Program-made: the position numbers and the translations under genes
Assembly: GCA_020850735.1 (NCBI GenBank)
Contig: JADZEE010000005.1
Location: forward strand, 1 to 51,077
DNA: 51,077 nt
Reading direction: 5' to 3'
Source of the DNA: Gammaproteobacteria bacterium
GTDB taxonomy: Bacteria > Pseudomonadota > Gammaproteobacteria > JADZEE01
Shown here: one piece after another, positions 25,984 to 33,445 of the stretch
How the letters are laid out: each line of letters begins with the position of its first letter
How positions within the stretch are numbered: position 1 is the first letter of the stretch
Notes under the pieces: generated by a model
The model's database searches: none
What the model was told of the DNA's origin: nothing
The model's input: the letters and a program-made list of their open reading frames with translations, nothing else

Positions 25984-28900
25984 ACGCCGCCGCACCGGTC
26001 CGCATCCTCATCGTCGACGACGACGCGACGCAGATGCGCGCGCTGCGCGACACGCTGCGCGACCACGGCTACGACACCGCGGGCTGCACCGCGGGCGAAG
26101 ACGCGCTCGCGGTCCTGCGGGAGGCGCGCTTCGACCTGCTGCTCACCGATTTGATGATGCCGGGAATGGACGGCGTCGCCCTGCTCACCGGGGCCCTGAA
26201 GATCGACGCGCAGCTCGTCGGCATCCTCATGACCGGCCAGGGCACCATCGAGACGGCGGTGCAGGCGATGAAGGCGGGGGCGTTCGACTACGTCCTGAAG
26301 CCCATCCGGCTGAGCGCCCTGCTGCCGGTACTCGCGCGCGCGGTCGGTGTCCGGCGGCTGCGGCTCGAGAACGTGGAGCTGCGCGATACGGTGGCCATGC
26401 ACGAGCTGAACCAGGCGATCGCGCATACGCTCGACCCGAACGTCCTGCTCGCCAAGATCGCCGACGCCGCGCTCGCGCAATGCGAGGCGGACGGGGCCTC
26501 GGTCATGCTGCTCGACGAGGAGGGTCACGGCCTGTACGTGGCCGCGGCCTGCGGCGAGGGGCGCGAGGCCCTGCTCGGCGAACGGGTTCCGGCTGGTGAA
26601 GGCATTGCGGGCTGGGTCGCCGCGCATCGCGAACCGCTGGTGCTGGACGGAGCGGTCACGGATCCGCGCTTCGCGCCCCTGCATCCCCGTCCTGGGATCC
26701 AATCGGCCCTGGTGCTGCCGATGGTCACGCGCAACCGGCTGATCGGCGTCCTCAGCGTCAACTACGTCCAGCAGCGACGCTCGTTCAGCCGCGGCCATGT
26801 CAAGATCCTGACCATCTTCACCAATGCCGCCGCCGGCATCGAGGCGGCGCGACTGTACGACGAACAGCGCCGGAGCGATGCCCGCTACCGCGAAGTCCTG
26901 CACATGGCGGCCGATGGCATCGTGTCCATCGATGACGAGCAGCGGATCGTCGTGTTCAACGGCAGCGCGCAGACGCTGTTCGGCTACGCCGCCGAAGAAG
27001 TGATCGGGAAACCGATAGACCTGCTTCTGCCGCCGGACCAGGTCGCGGCGCATCGCGGACACGTGCAGGCCTTCATGCGAGGTCCCGATCAGCAGCGGCC
27101 GATGAACTCAGCGCGGCGGCTGTTCGGCCGGCGCAAGGACGGCACGCTGGTAGCCGTCGAAGCCGGCATCTCCAAGCGCTCCGAGGGAGGGACTGCCCTC
27201 GGCACCGCGGTCGTGCGCGACGTCACCGAGCGCCTGCGCCAGGAGGAACGGATCGCGCGGCTGACCCGCCTGTACGCCGTGCTGTCCGCCGTCAATACGA
27301 CGATCGTACGCACCGCCGACGAGGCCGAGCTGTACGCGGACATTTGCCGCATCGCCACGCAGATCGGGGAATTCATGGTCGCCTATGTCTGCTCACTGGA
27401 TGCGGATGCGGCTGAATTGAGGGTGGAGGCGGCGGCCGGCTTGGCGCTGGAAGGCAACCAGTTGACGCGGCGCCTCGGCCGGCCCGAGCGTGGCGGGCTG
27501 CTGCAGCAGGCGCTGGAGCAGCGCAACACCGTGTGGGAAAACGACCTGCTGGCAGCGCGACCGGATATCGGCTACGTGCGCAGGGAGGCCCTCGCCGTGG
27601 GTGCACGTGCGGCCGCCGTGCTGCCATTTACCACCGGCGGAGTTCTGACAGCCGTCATGGTGCTGTACGCCGACACGCCCGGCGCCTTCGGCGCGGAGGA
27701 GATCCGCCTGCTGAAGGAGCTGGCGGGCGACGTCTCGTTCGCGCTCGACAACCTCGCCAAGAGCAGGCGGGTGGATTACCTCGCCACCCACGACCAGCTG
27801 ACCGGCCTGCCGAACCGGCTGCTGTTCATGGATCGACTGGAGCGAGCGGTCGCGGCGGCCAGGCACGGGCATCGTTTGCTCGCCGTGGCGGTCGCCGACG
27901 TCGAACGTTTCAGGCAGATCAATGACAGCTTCGGTCCGCAGGCCGGCGACGCACTGTTGCAGCAGATCGGCGACCGCATCCGCGCGACCCTCGGCGAGGA
28001 TCCCAGTCTGGCGCGGGTCGGCGCGGACGTCTTCGCCTTGATTCACTCGGATTTCGAACTCGACGGCCAGGCCGAGCTCGCCAAGCTCGTCCGCGACTGG
28101 ATGAGTAAGGTAATGGCCGAACCCTTCATCATCGAGGGCCAGCCGGTGATTCGTTCCGCGCGCGCCGGGATCGCGTACTTCCCGGAGGACGGGACGGACG
28201 CAGAAACGCTGTTCCACAACGCCGAGGCGGCGCTGAAGCGGGCCAAATCACTTCACGAACCGCTCGTTCTGTATACGCCCGATCTCAACGCCCGGGTCGC
28301 GGACCAGCTCGTTCTGGAGAACAAGCTGCGCCAGGCCATCGAGCGCCAGGAGTTCGTCCTGCATTACCAGCCCAAAGTCGATGTCCAGACCCACCGTATC
28401 GTCGGTCTCGAGGCACTGATCCGCTGGCAGGAACCCGAAACCGGCCTGGTGCCGCCGGGGCAGTTCATCCCGCTTCTGGAGGAAACCGGGCTGATCGTGC
28501 AGGTGGGCGACTGGGCGATGCGGGAGGCCGCACGCTGGGCCGCGGCGCTGCGCGCCCGGGGCCTGCCGGTAGCGATCGCGGTAAACGTTTCGCCCATCCA
28601 GCTGCGACAGCCGGACTTCCTGCGTTCGGTCGCGAACGCCATCGACCCAGCGGGCGGCGAACCGCACGGACTCGAGTTCGAGATCACCGAGGGCGTGCTC
28701 ATGCACGACATCGAAACGAACGTGCAGATGCTGCGGGAGTTGCGCGGGATGGACGTCGCGATCGCAATCGACGATTTCGGTACGGGCTATTCCTCACTCG
28801 CGTACATCGCCCTGCTGCCGACGAGCGTGATCAAAATCGATCGCACGTTCATCATGAACATGACCAAGGACGAGAACAGCAAGACCATCGTGTCCTCGAT

Positions 28901-29078
28901 CATCTCGCTGACCCATTCGCTGGGCCAGAAGGTCGTCGCCGAGGGTGTCGAGACCGAGGCGCAGTTGCAGATGTTGAAGGAAATGCGTTGCGACCAATAC
29001 CAAGGCTATTTGTTCAGCAAGCCGGTGGACGGCGAGGCGATCGAACGTCTGCTCGCGTCGCAACCCGCCCACCCGTGA
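25980..29078 (+). CDS. Response regulator REC-GAF-PAS-GAF-GGDEF-EAL (c-di-GMP phosphodiesterase)
   Basis: 1032 residues, cytoplasmic. REC with phospho-acceptor D57 (LLLTDLMMPGMDG) at 1-125, GAF (about 145-300), PAS (about 305-425), second GAF (about 430-585, starting RLTRLYAVLSAVNTTIVR), GGDEF (about 595-765) and EAL (about 775-1025). The synthase motif is degenerate (VGADVF at 680-685). The EAL side keeps E811 (LEALIRW), NVS, EITEG, DDFGTGYSSLAYI, KIDRTFI and AEGVET, so hydrolysis of c-di-GMP is expected. The degenerate GGDEF may act as a GTP-sensing regulatory domain, as in other such proteins. It overlaps the hybrid kinase by ATGA, so the kinase is its likely phosphodonor. It is convergent with the DgcZ-like gene. 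Confidence 0.94.
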   Translation: MNAAAPVRILIVDDDATQMRALRDTLRDHGYDTAGCTAGEDALAVLREARFDLLLTDLMMPGMDGVALLTGALKIDAQLVGILMTGQGTIETAVQAMKAGAFDYVLKPIRLSALLPVLARAVGVRRLRLENVELRDTVAMHELNQAIAHTLDPNVLLAKIADAALAQCEADGASVMLLDEEGHGLYVAAACGEGREALLGERVPAGEGIAGWVAAHREPLVLDGAVTDPRFAPLHPRPGIQSALVLPMVTRNRLIGVLSVNYVQQRRSFSRGHVKILTIFTNAAAGIEAARLYDEQRRSDARYREVLHMAADGIVSIDDEQRIVVFNGSAQTLFGYAAEEVIGKPIDLLLPPDQVAAHRGHVQAFMRGPDQQRPMNSARRLFGRRKDGTLVAVEAGISKRSEGGTALGTAVVRDVTERLRQEERIARLTRLYAVLSAVNTTIVRTADEAELYADICRIATQIGEFMVAYVCSLDADAAELRVEAAAGLALEGNQLTRRLGRPERGGLLQQALEQRNTVWENDLLAARPDIGYVRREALAVGARAAAVLPFTTGGVLTAVMVLYADTPGAFGAEEIRLLKELAGDVSFALDNLAKSRRVDYLATHDQLTGLPNRLLFMDRLERAVAAARHGHRLLAVAVADVERFRQINDSFGPQAGDALLQQIGDRIRATLGEDPSLARVGADVFALIHSDFELDGQAELAKLVRDWMSKVMAEPFIIEGQPVIRSARAGIAYFPEDGTDAETLFHNAEAALKRAKSLHEPLVLYTPDLNARVADQLVLENKLRQAIERQEFVLHYQPKVDVQTHRIVGLEALIRWQEPETGLVPPGQFIPLLEETGLIVQVGDWAMREAARWAAALRARGLPVAIAVNVSPIQLRQPDFLRSVANAIDPAGGEPHGLEFEITEGVLMHDIETNVQMLRELRGMDVAIAIDDFGTGYSSLAYIALLPTSVIKIDRTFIMNMTKDENSKTIVSSIISLTHSLGQKVVAEGVETEAQLQMLKEMRCDQYQGYLFSKPVDGEAIERLLASQPAHP

Positions 29079-29211
29079 CGGATCGACCGGCACCATCCGC
29101 GCGGCGCACCTCCCGACCGCGGGGGCACCACCCGCCGGGATGCGTCCTGTCCCGTCCCGCGCGATTCGCGCAGACGTACGCCTGCAGGTGGACGGAACGA
29201 TCAGCGTCAGC

Positions 29212-29234
29212 CGGCGCGCCCGGTTCGCGCGCCG
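29212..29234. terminator. Hairpin between convergent EAL and DgcZ genes
   Basis: CGGCGCGC and GCGCGCCG form a perfect 8-bp GC stem around a 7-base loop, between the two convergent stop codons. There is no U-tract, so it would be a non-canonical bidirectional terminator. The rest of the 190-bp gap shows no gene. Confidence 0.4.
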
Positions 29235-29268
29235 ACGGCACGCGCGTCCCGATCGGATGCGAGGCTGT

Positions 29269-30204
29269 TCAGCCTCGCGCCTCCGGGGCCTTGATCGACG
29301 TTCCGGTCCTCGATTCAGTGACGGGCCGCCAGACGACGACACGGTTACGCCCGGCCGCTTTCGCTTCGTATAGCGCTTTGTCCGCGCGAACGATGGATTC
29401 TTCGACGAAGCAGTCCGGGTCGAGCGCAGCGATGCCCACCGAGACCGTGATCGAAATCATTTTCTCGTCCTGGTCCGTGATCCGCAGGATTTCGATACTC
29501 TTGCGCAGGCGCTCCGCAATCAGCAATGCGCCGTCCGTGTCGGTATGCGGCAGGCACAGCAGAAACTCTTCGCCCCCGTAGCGGAAAACCATGTCGTAGG
29601 GTCGCAGCTCCGCACGTACCTTGCCGACGACACGCTTCAGTACGGTGTCCCCGGCGTGGTGCCCGAAGGTGTCATTGACGCGTTTGAAATGGTCCAGATC
29701 GAGCATGGCAATGGTGCAAGACTGAGCACGCCGAACTGCCAGCTCGTGCTGCGTGCGAAGTCTCGTCAGCATCCCGACCCGGTTGGTCGCGCCGGTCAAG
29801 GGATCCAGATTGACCACGGAATCCTGCATCTCGCGCACCAGGTTCGTGACCTCCAGGCGCAGACGTTGCAGCACGTTCGCGAAAGCGTCGTAATCCGCGG
29901 GCGAAACCGGTTGCCCCTCGGAAGACTTCGTCAGTAATTGCGCCACCAGTTTGTGCATGAGCGCATGCTCCGCTTCGATGGCCGCAAAACCGGCGTGTTC
30001 GCGCAGCCAGCCGGGTCCCCGGCTGTAATACCATTGCCCGAATCGACACTCGCGGTGCGCGTCGTCCCGTACGTCCCGTTCGTCGTGAGGGACGCGACAG
30101 ATCAGCGTGCGCGAGATCCTCTCCCACCACTCCTGGTGGCTGTACAGCGCTTGTTCGAGCTCGGCCAGGATCGCCTGCAGTTGCTCGTGTTCGACGTTCC
30201 CCAT
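29269..30204 (-). CDS. dgcZ: Zinc-regulated diguanylate cyclase (DgcZ-like, CZB-GGDEF)
   Basis: Makes c-di-GMP from two GTP. The N-terminal CZB (chemoreceptor zinc-binding) domain has H23, C53 (CRFGQW), H80 and H84, matching with a one-residue offset the zinc ligands H22, C52, H79 and H83 described for E. coli DgcZ, where zinc inhibits activity. The GGDEF domain (about 145-311) has an intact signature RYGGEEF and an RPYD inhibitory I-site exactly five residues before it, so product inhibition is likely. Start at ATG 30204 with GGGAGAA upstream gives 311 residues (E. coli about 296). It is the only intact diguanylate cyclase seen here and lies downstream of tRNA-Thr on the same strand. Confidence 0.93.
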   Translation of the reverse strand: MGNVEHEQLQAILAELEQALYSHQEWWERISRTLICRVPHDERDVRDDAHRECRFGQWYYSRGPGWLREHAGFAAIEAEHALMHKLVAQLLTKSSEGQPVSPADYDAFANVLQRLRLEVTNLVREMQDSVVNLDPLTGATNRVGMLTRLRTQHELAVRRAQSCTIAMLDLDHFKRVNDTFGHHAGDTVLKRVVGKVRAELRPYDMVFRYGGEEFLLCLPHTDTDGALLIAERLRKSIEILRITDQDEKMISITVSVGIAALDPDCFVEESIVRADKALYEAKAAGRNRVVVWRPVTESRTGTSIKAPEARG

Positions 30205-30291
30205 AGCCGATTCTCCCTGTCCCCGCACGGCTTGCGCCCGGGCTGTCGCTGACTTGCGGACTGCCGTGGACAACAGCGGGCAGAGATTTGA

Positions 30292-30362
30292 TGCCCCGAC
30301 CCGGAATCGAACCAGGAACGGCTGCTTACAAGGCAGCAGTTATACCATTTAACTATCGGGGC
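30292..30362 (-). tRNA. tRNA-Thr (anticodon UGU), unusual 71-nt body
   Basis: Folds into a full cloverleaf on the minus strand: acceptor GCCCCGA/TCGGGGC, D-stem GTTA/TAAC with a 7-base loop AATGGTA, anticodon stem GCTGC/GCAGC with loop CTTGTAA (UGU at 30328-30330), a 4-base variable loop and T-arm CCTGG-TTCGATT-CCGGG. Threonine identity is supported by G35-U36, G1-C72, C2-G71 and discriminator A73. The short D-arm and 4-base variable loop are more like tRNA-Gly. The 3' end reads A-TCA, so CCA is not encoded. In E. coli, birA is followed by thrU-tyrU-glyT-thrT-tufB; here only one tRNA follows birA-coaX-SPOR. Confidence 0.88.
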
Positions 30363-30385
30363 AAGGCGGAGATTGCGGCCGCATT

Positions 30386-31300
30386 CTAGGGGCGGGTGCC
30401 GGCGGGCGCAATTTCGGCGCAGTCGATCTCGTGGCCGGCAGTGGTCACCGGCGCGCCGGCGAGCAGAGTGGTCATGTCGGCGGCGCCGCGCACTCCGGTC
30501 ACCAGCCACCAGACCTTGGTCGTTTCGTAGCGCGGCACGACCACCGGCTGGTAGCCCCGATCGGCGAGCTCGGCGAGACGCCGGTTCACCGATTCCTGCG
30601 AGCTGAACAGACCGAGCGAAATCGCGTTCGCGAGACCCCCGCGCCGGATCAGCATGTAATCGGTGACGCCGCGACGCTTGAGATCGGTCAGGCGCGACTC
30701 GGCCTGATCGGCGCTAGCGGACGGCTCGAGATAGACCCAGAAGAACTTGCGCGTCTCGCCGTCCTCGGCGCGCTTGACCCAGGCGACGTCGCGCTGTCCG
30801 AGCCAGCGCCCGAGCGTGTCCGCCTGGGCGCCGTCGCGCAGCGGTCCGTAACGCATGCACAGCGCGAACGGGCCGCCACCGGCAAGGTTCCCGGACGTCG
30901 CGCCGGCGGGCGCCGATGCGGGCTCCTCGACCGCCGCCGCCGCCGCGGGTTCGCCGGCTTGCGCCACGGCCGGTGTCTGCGCGCCGGGAGTGTCGCCGGC
31001 TGGTGCTGCGCCGACTTGCGCAGCGGCTTCGCCGGTCGCTGCGGCCTGCGCTGGCGCAGCCTCTTCCGATGCTGATCCCGATTCCGACTCCGACCCCGAC
31101 TCCGACCCCGACTCGGTGCCGGCGTCGGCGCTGGTGCGCGCCGGCGGCAGCGTATCGAGTTCGTCGATGAGCGGCAGGGCGATGCTGCCTTCGGCCCCCG
31201 CGCTGGCAGGGCGCGGCACGGGGTGGCGGATGCGCTCGTTGAGCTGCCAGGCGGCGAAGCCGACATTGGCGACGAGCAGCACGATGACGAGCCACCTCAT
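30386..31300 (-). CDS. Membrane-anchored SPOR-domain protein
   Basis: 304 residues. One N-terminal transmembrane segment (MRWLVIVLLVANVGFAAW), then a long low-complexity periplasmic linker rich in Ser-Glu and Ala-Pro (residues about 60-160, including SESGSESESGSASEE), and a C-terminal SPOR-like region (about 165-285, with two repeats such as FFWVYLEPSASADQAESRLT and ISLGLFSSQESVNRRLAELA). SPOR domains bind denuded peptidoglycan at division sites. Its stop and start are tightly packed with coaX (ATGA overlap at 31297-31300). A SPOR or hypothetical gene after birA-coaX is common in gammaproteobacteria. Confidence 0.88.
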   Translation of the reverse strand: MRWLVIVLLVANVGFAAWQLNERIRHPVPRPASAGAEGSIALPLIDELDTLPPARTSADAGTESGSESGSESESGSASEEAAPAQAAATGEAAAQVGAAPAGDTPGAQTPAVAQAGEPAAAAAVEEPASAPAGATSGNLAGGGPFALCMRYGPLRDGAQADTLGRWLGQRDVAWVKRAEDGETRKFFWVYLEPSASADQAESRLTDLKRRGVTDYMLIRRGGLANAISLGLFSSQESVNRRLAELADRGYQPVVVPRYETTKVWWLVTGVRGAADMTTLLAGAPVTTAGHEIDCAEIAPAGTRP

Positions 31301-32040
31301 GTGCGGTGCCCGGCGGCGACGAGTACCCCCTGGAGCACGAGATCCGGCACGTGCTCGACGCCCGCCGGCAGCTGCGACAGCAGCAGCGCCGCCTCGCCAC
31401 CCGTCACCAGGCAGGGCAGAGCCTGCCCGGCTTCCGCGACCAGGCGCGCGAGCGCACGCTCGATGCCGCCCGCGGCGGCGTTCAGGCTGCCGGTGATGAT
31501 CGCCTCCCCGGTGCTGCGCGCCGGCCACTGCGGCGCCGCTGCGTCCGGCAACGGCAGCTGCGCCGTGTTGCCCGCGAGCGCTCGCTGCATCAGGTTCACG
31601 CCCGGCGCGATGAGTCCGCCGCGGTACTCGCCATCGGCCGCGATGACGTTGATAGTGGTCGCCGTGCCGCAGTCGACGACGCAGGCGGCACCACGCACGC
31701 GTTGCCAGGCGGCCACGGCGCCCAACCAGCGATCGACGCCGAGCTCGCGGTGATCGCGGTAGCCGTTGCGCAGCCCCGCCAGTACCGGCGTGGTCTCGAC
31801 GAACCACGGTTCCAGACCCCAGTGCGAGCGTGCCCAGTCGCACAACGCCCGGGCGATGACCGGCCCGGCGACGTTGGCCACCACGATCCGATCCGGGGGC
31901 TCGAGGGCTCCCCACCGCTCATCGAGCAGGCGCCCGATATCCGCGTCGCGCCAGCGTTCGGCATGCACCGGCGTGCGACCGGAACCGTCACCGAGCAGCC
32001 ATTTCACACGGCTGTTACCGACGTCGACGGCGAGTATCAC
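31297..32040 (-). CDS. coaX: Type III pantothenate kinase
   Basis: Phosphorylates pantothenate, the first step of coenzyme A synthesis. The N-terminal phosphate-binding loop is AVDVGNSRVKW (about residues 4-14); ELGVDRWLGAVAAW carries the catalytic aspartate; CGTATTINVIAADGEYRGGL and IAPGVNLMQRAL follow, then TGGEAALL. Length is 247 residues, normal. It starts at a GTG that overlaps the birA stop as GTGA and ends overlapping the SPOR gene start, so birA-coaX-SPOR is one coupled operon. The frame remains open upstream inside birA but has no family resemblance. Confidence 0.94.
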   Translation of the reverse strand: MILAVDVGNSRVKWLLGDGSGRTPVHAERWRDADIGRLLDERWGALEPPDRIVVANVAGPVIARALCDWARSHWGLEPWFVETTPVLAGLRNGYRDHRELGVDRWLGAVAAWQRVRGAACVVDCGTATTINVIAADGEYRGGLIAPGVNLMQRALAGNTAQLPLPDAAAPQWPARSTGEAIITGSLNAAAGGIERALARLVAEAGQALPCLVTGGEAALLLSQLPAGVEHVPDLVLQGVLVAAGHRT

Positions 32041-33017
32041 GGTACGAGGCTCAGGCTGACGTCGCCGGAAAAGTACCGCTCCCGGCCGCGATCGAGGTCC
32101 ACCAGCAGGGCCCCGTCCGCGTCCACCCCGCGCGCGATCCCGGTTTCGATCCGCTCGCCGTTCTCGACGCGTACGCGCCGGTCGCGCAGCAGATCGTAAC
32201 GTGGCCAGGCCGCGGGCACGGTCACGCCTCCCCGTGCCGCGACGTCGCCGAGCAGCTCGAGCAGCGCGCCCGTGAAGGCGCTCGCGGCGGCGTTGCGCGA
32301 CACCGGCGCACCGGCGGCGCGGGCGAGATCGATCCAGGGCTGGCGGAAGTCGCCGGCGAGCGCGTCCGGCAGGTTCACGTTGACGCCGATACCGACGACG
32401 ACCGTGCACGGTCCGCCCGCCTCGCCCTGCATCTCCACGAGCACGCCGGCGAGTTTGCGCTCCTCCCAGAGCAGATCATTGGGCCACTTGACGGCAGCAC
32501 CCCGGATCCCGAGCTGTTCGAGCGCCTGCACGCCGGCAACGCCGATCGCGAGTCCGAGCGGGGTCAGCGCGGCCGGTGCCACCGCCAGACGCCAGCCGAC
32601 CGAAAGACACAAGCCGGTGCCGAGCGGCGCTTGCCAGCGCCGGCCACGCCGGCCACGGCCCGCCGACTGGTATTCGGCGAGGCACACCTGCCCGGAGATG
32701 TCCGTACCGCGCGCACGCTCGAGCAGGCGCTGATTGGTGGAATCGGTATCCCAGCACAGCTCGAGCTCGCGCAGCAGCGCGCGCGCCGCGGCGCCGAGCC
32801 CGCCGATGACGCGTTCACGATCGAGGAGTTCGAGCGCGAACGGCAGGCGGTAGCCGCGCCCGCGGCTCGCCTCCACCCGCAGACCGAACGTCTCGATCGC
32901 GCGGATATGCTTCCACACCGCGGCGCGACTGATGCCGCAGATCCGTGCGAGCGCGGGGCCGGAATGGAATTCGCCGTCAGCGAGCGCCGTCAGGATCTGC
33001 GTGCGCGGCGATGTCAT
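32037..33017 (-). CDS. birA: Biotin-protein ligase / biotin operon repressor BirA
   Basis: Attaches biotin to carboxylase carrier proteins and, with its N-terminal helix-turn-helix, can repress biotin genes. The winged-helix part is residues 1-60 (EFHSGPALARICGISRAAVW). The catalytic domain has STNQRLLER, the biotin/ATP loop GRGRRGRRW (about residues 117-125), KWPNDLLWEERKLAGVLVE and GIGVNVN. A small C-terminal SH3-like domain ends the protein. Length is 326 residues (E. coli 321). Start chosen at ATG 33017 (MTSPRTQIL); the open frame runs on to 33395 only because it crosses a 30-bp repeat array. Confidence 0.95.
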   Translation of the reverse strand: MTSPRTQILTALADGEFHSGPALARICGISRAAVWKHIRAIETFGLRVEASRGRGYRLPFALELLDRERVIGGLGAAARALLRELELCWDTDSTNQRLLERARGTDISGQVCLAEYQSAGRGRRGRRWQAPLGTGLCLSVGWRLAVAPAALTPLGLAIGVAGVQALEQLGIRGAAVKWPNDLLWEERKLAGVLVEMQGEAGGPCTVVVGIGVNVNLPDALAGDFRQPWIDLARAAGAPVSRNAAASAFTGALLELLGDVAARGGVTVPAAWPRYDLLRDRRVRVENGERIETGIARGVDADGALLVDLDRGRERYFSGDVSLSLVP

Positions 33018-33119
33018 GGCAGCGGGCTGTGAACGCGGCTCAGCGCTGCGGCGTGGCGGTGACCACGTGGCAGCACGTTCGTGCGCGTGCAGCGAAGCCG
33101 GACGCCGCCGCTGCAAGCG

Positions 33120-33158
33120 CCGGGATCGCCACGGCCGCTGCGCGGCCTCGCGATGACG
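33120..33158 (+). repeat. Right half of a palindromic repeat element
   Basis: GGGATCGCCACGGCCGCTGC then GCGGCCTCGCGATGACGG is the right arm of the element found at 4125 and 4360. The left arm is not visible upstream. Its terminal part is the first unit of the following tandem array. Confidence 0.7.
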
Positions 33159-33319
33159 GTAAAGTGGCAGCGCGGCCTCGCGATGACGGTGCGGTGACAG
33201 CGCGGCCTCGCGATGACGGTAAGGCGACAGCACAGTCTCGCGATGACGGTGCGGTGGCAGCGCGGTCTCGCGATGACGGTGCGGCGACATCGCGGTCTCG
33301 CGATGACGGTGCGGTGTCG
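33140..33319 (+). repeat. 30-bp minisatellite, six units
   Basis: Six contiguous units of exactly 30 bp, pattern GCGCGGCCTCGCGATGACGG plus ten variable bases (for example TAAAGTGGCA, TGCGGTGACA). The first 20 bases are the palindrome's right arm. Variation is concentrated in the last third of the unit. Because 30 is divisible by three, the array stays open in several frames and mimics a protein of 10-residue repeats upstream of birA. No unique spacers, so not CRISPR. Confidence 0.92.
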
Positions 33320-33445
33320 CGACGACGGTACCGGTGGATCCGCCGCGCGCGTGTTCATGTCCTGCCTGCCGCGTCATGGATGGAAGCGAGGTCACGCAGC
33401 GGGACCGTGACGACGGCCCGCGATGACGCGTCGATTGGATCGTCC

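Noticed and set aside
17609..29078. Diguanylate cyclase activity of the two GGDEF-EAL proteins
   Set aside because: The signature residues are ATNEF and VGADVF instead of GG[DE]EF, so synthesis is unlikely; only the EAL side is intact.
33140..33319. CRISPR-like appearance of the 30-bp array
   Set aside because: Units are directly contiguous with no unique spacers, they resemble the palindrome's right arm, and there are no cas genes nearby.
33018..33395. Open frame extending birA upstream with 10-residue repeats (RHRETALPP-like)
   Set aside because: The repeat peptide is a translation of the 30-bp minisatellite, which keeps the frame because 30 is divisible by three. BirA begins normally at 33017.
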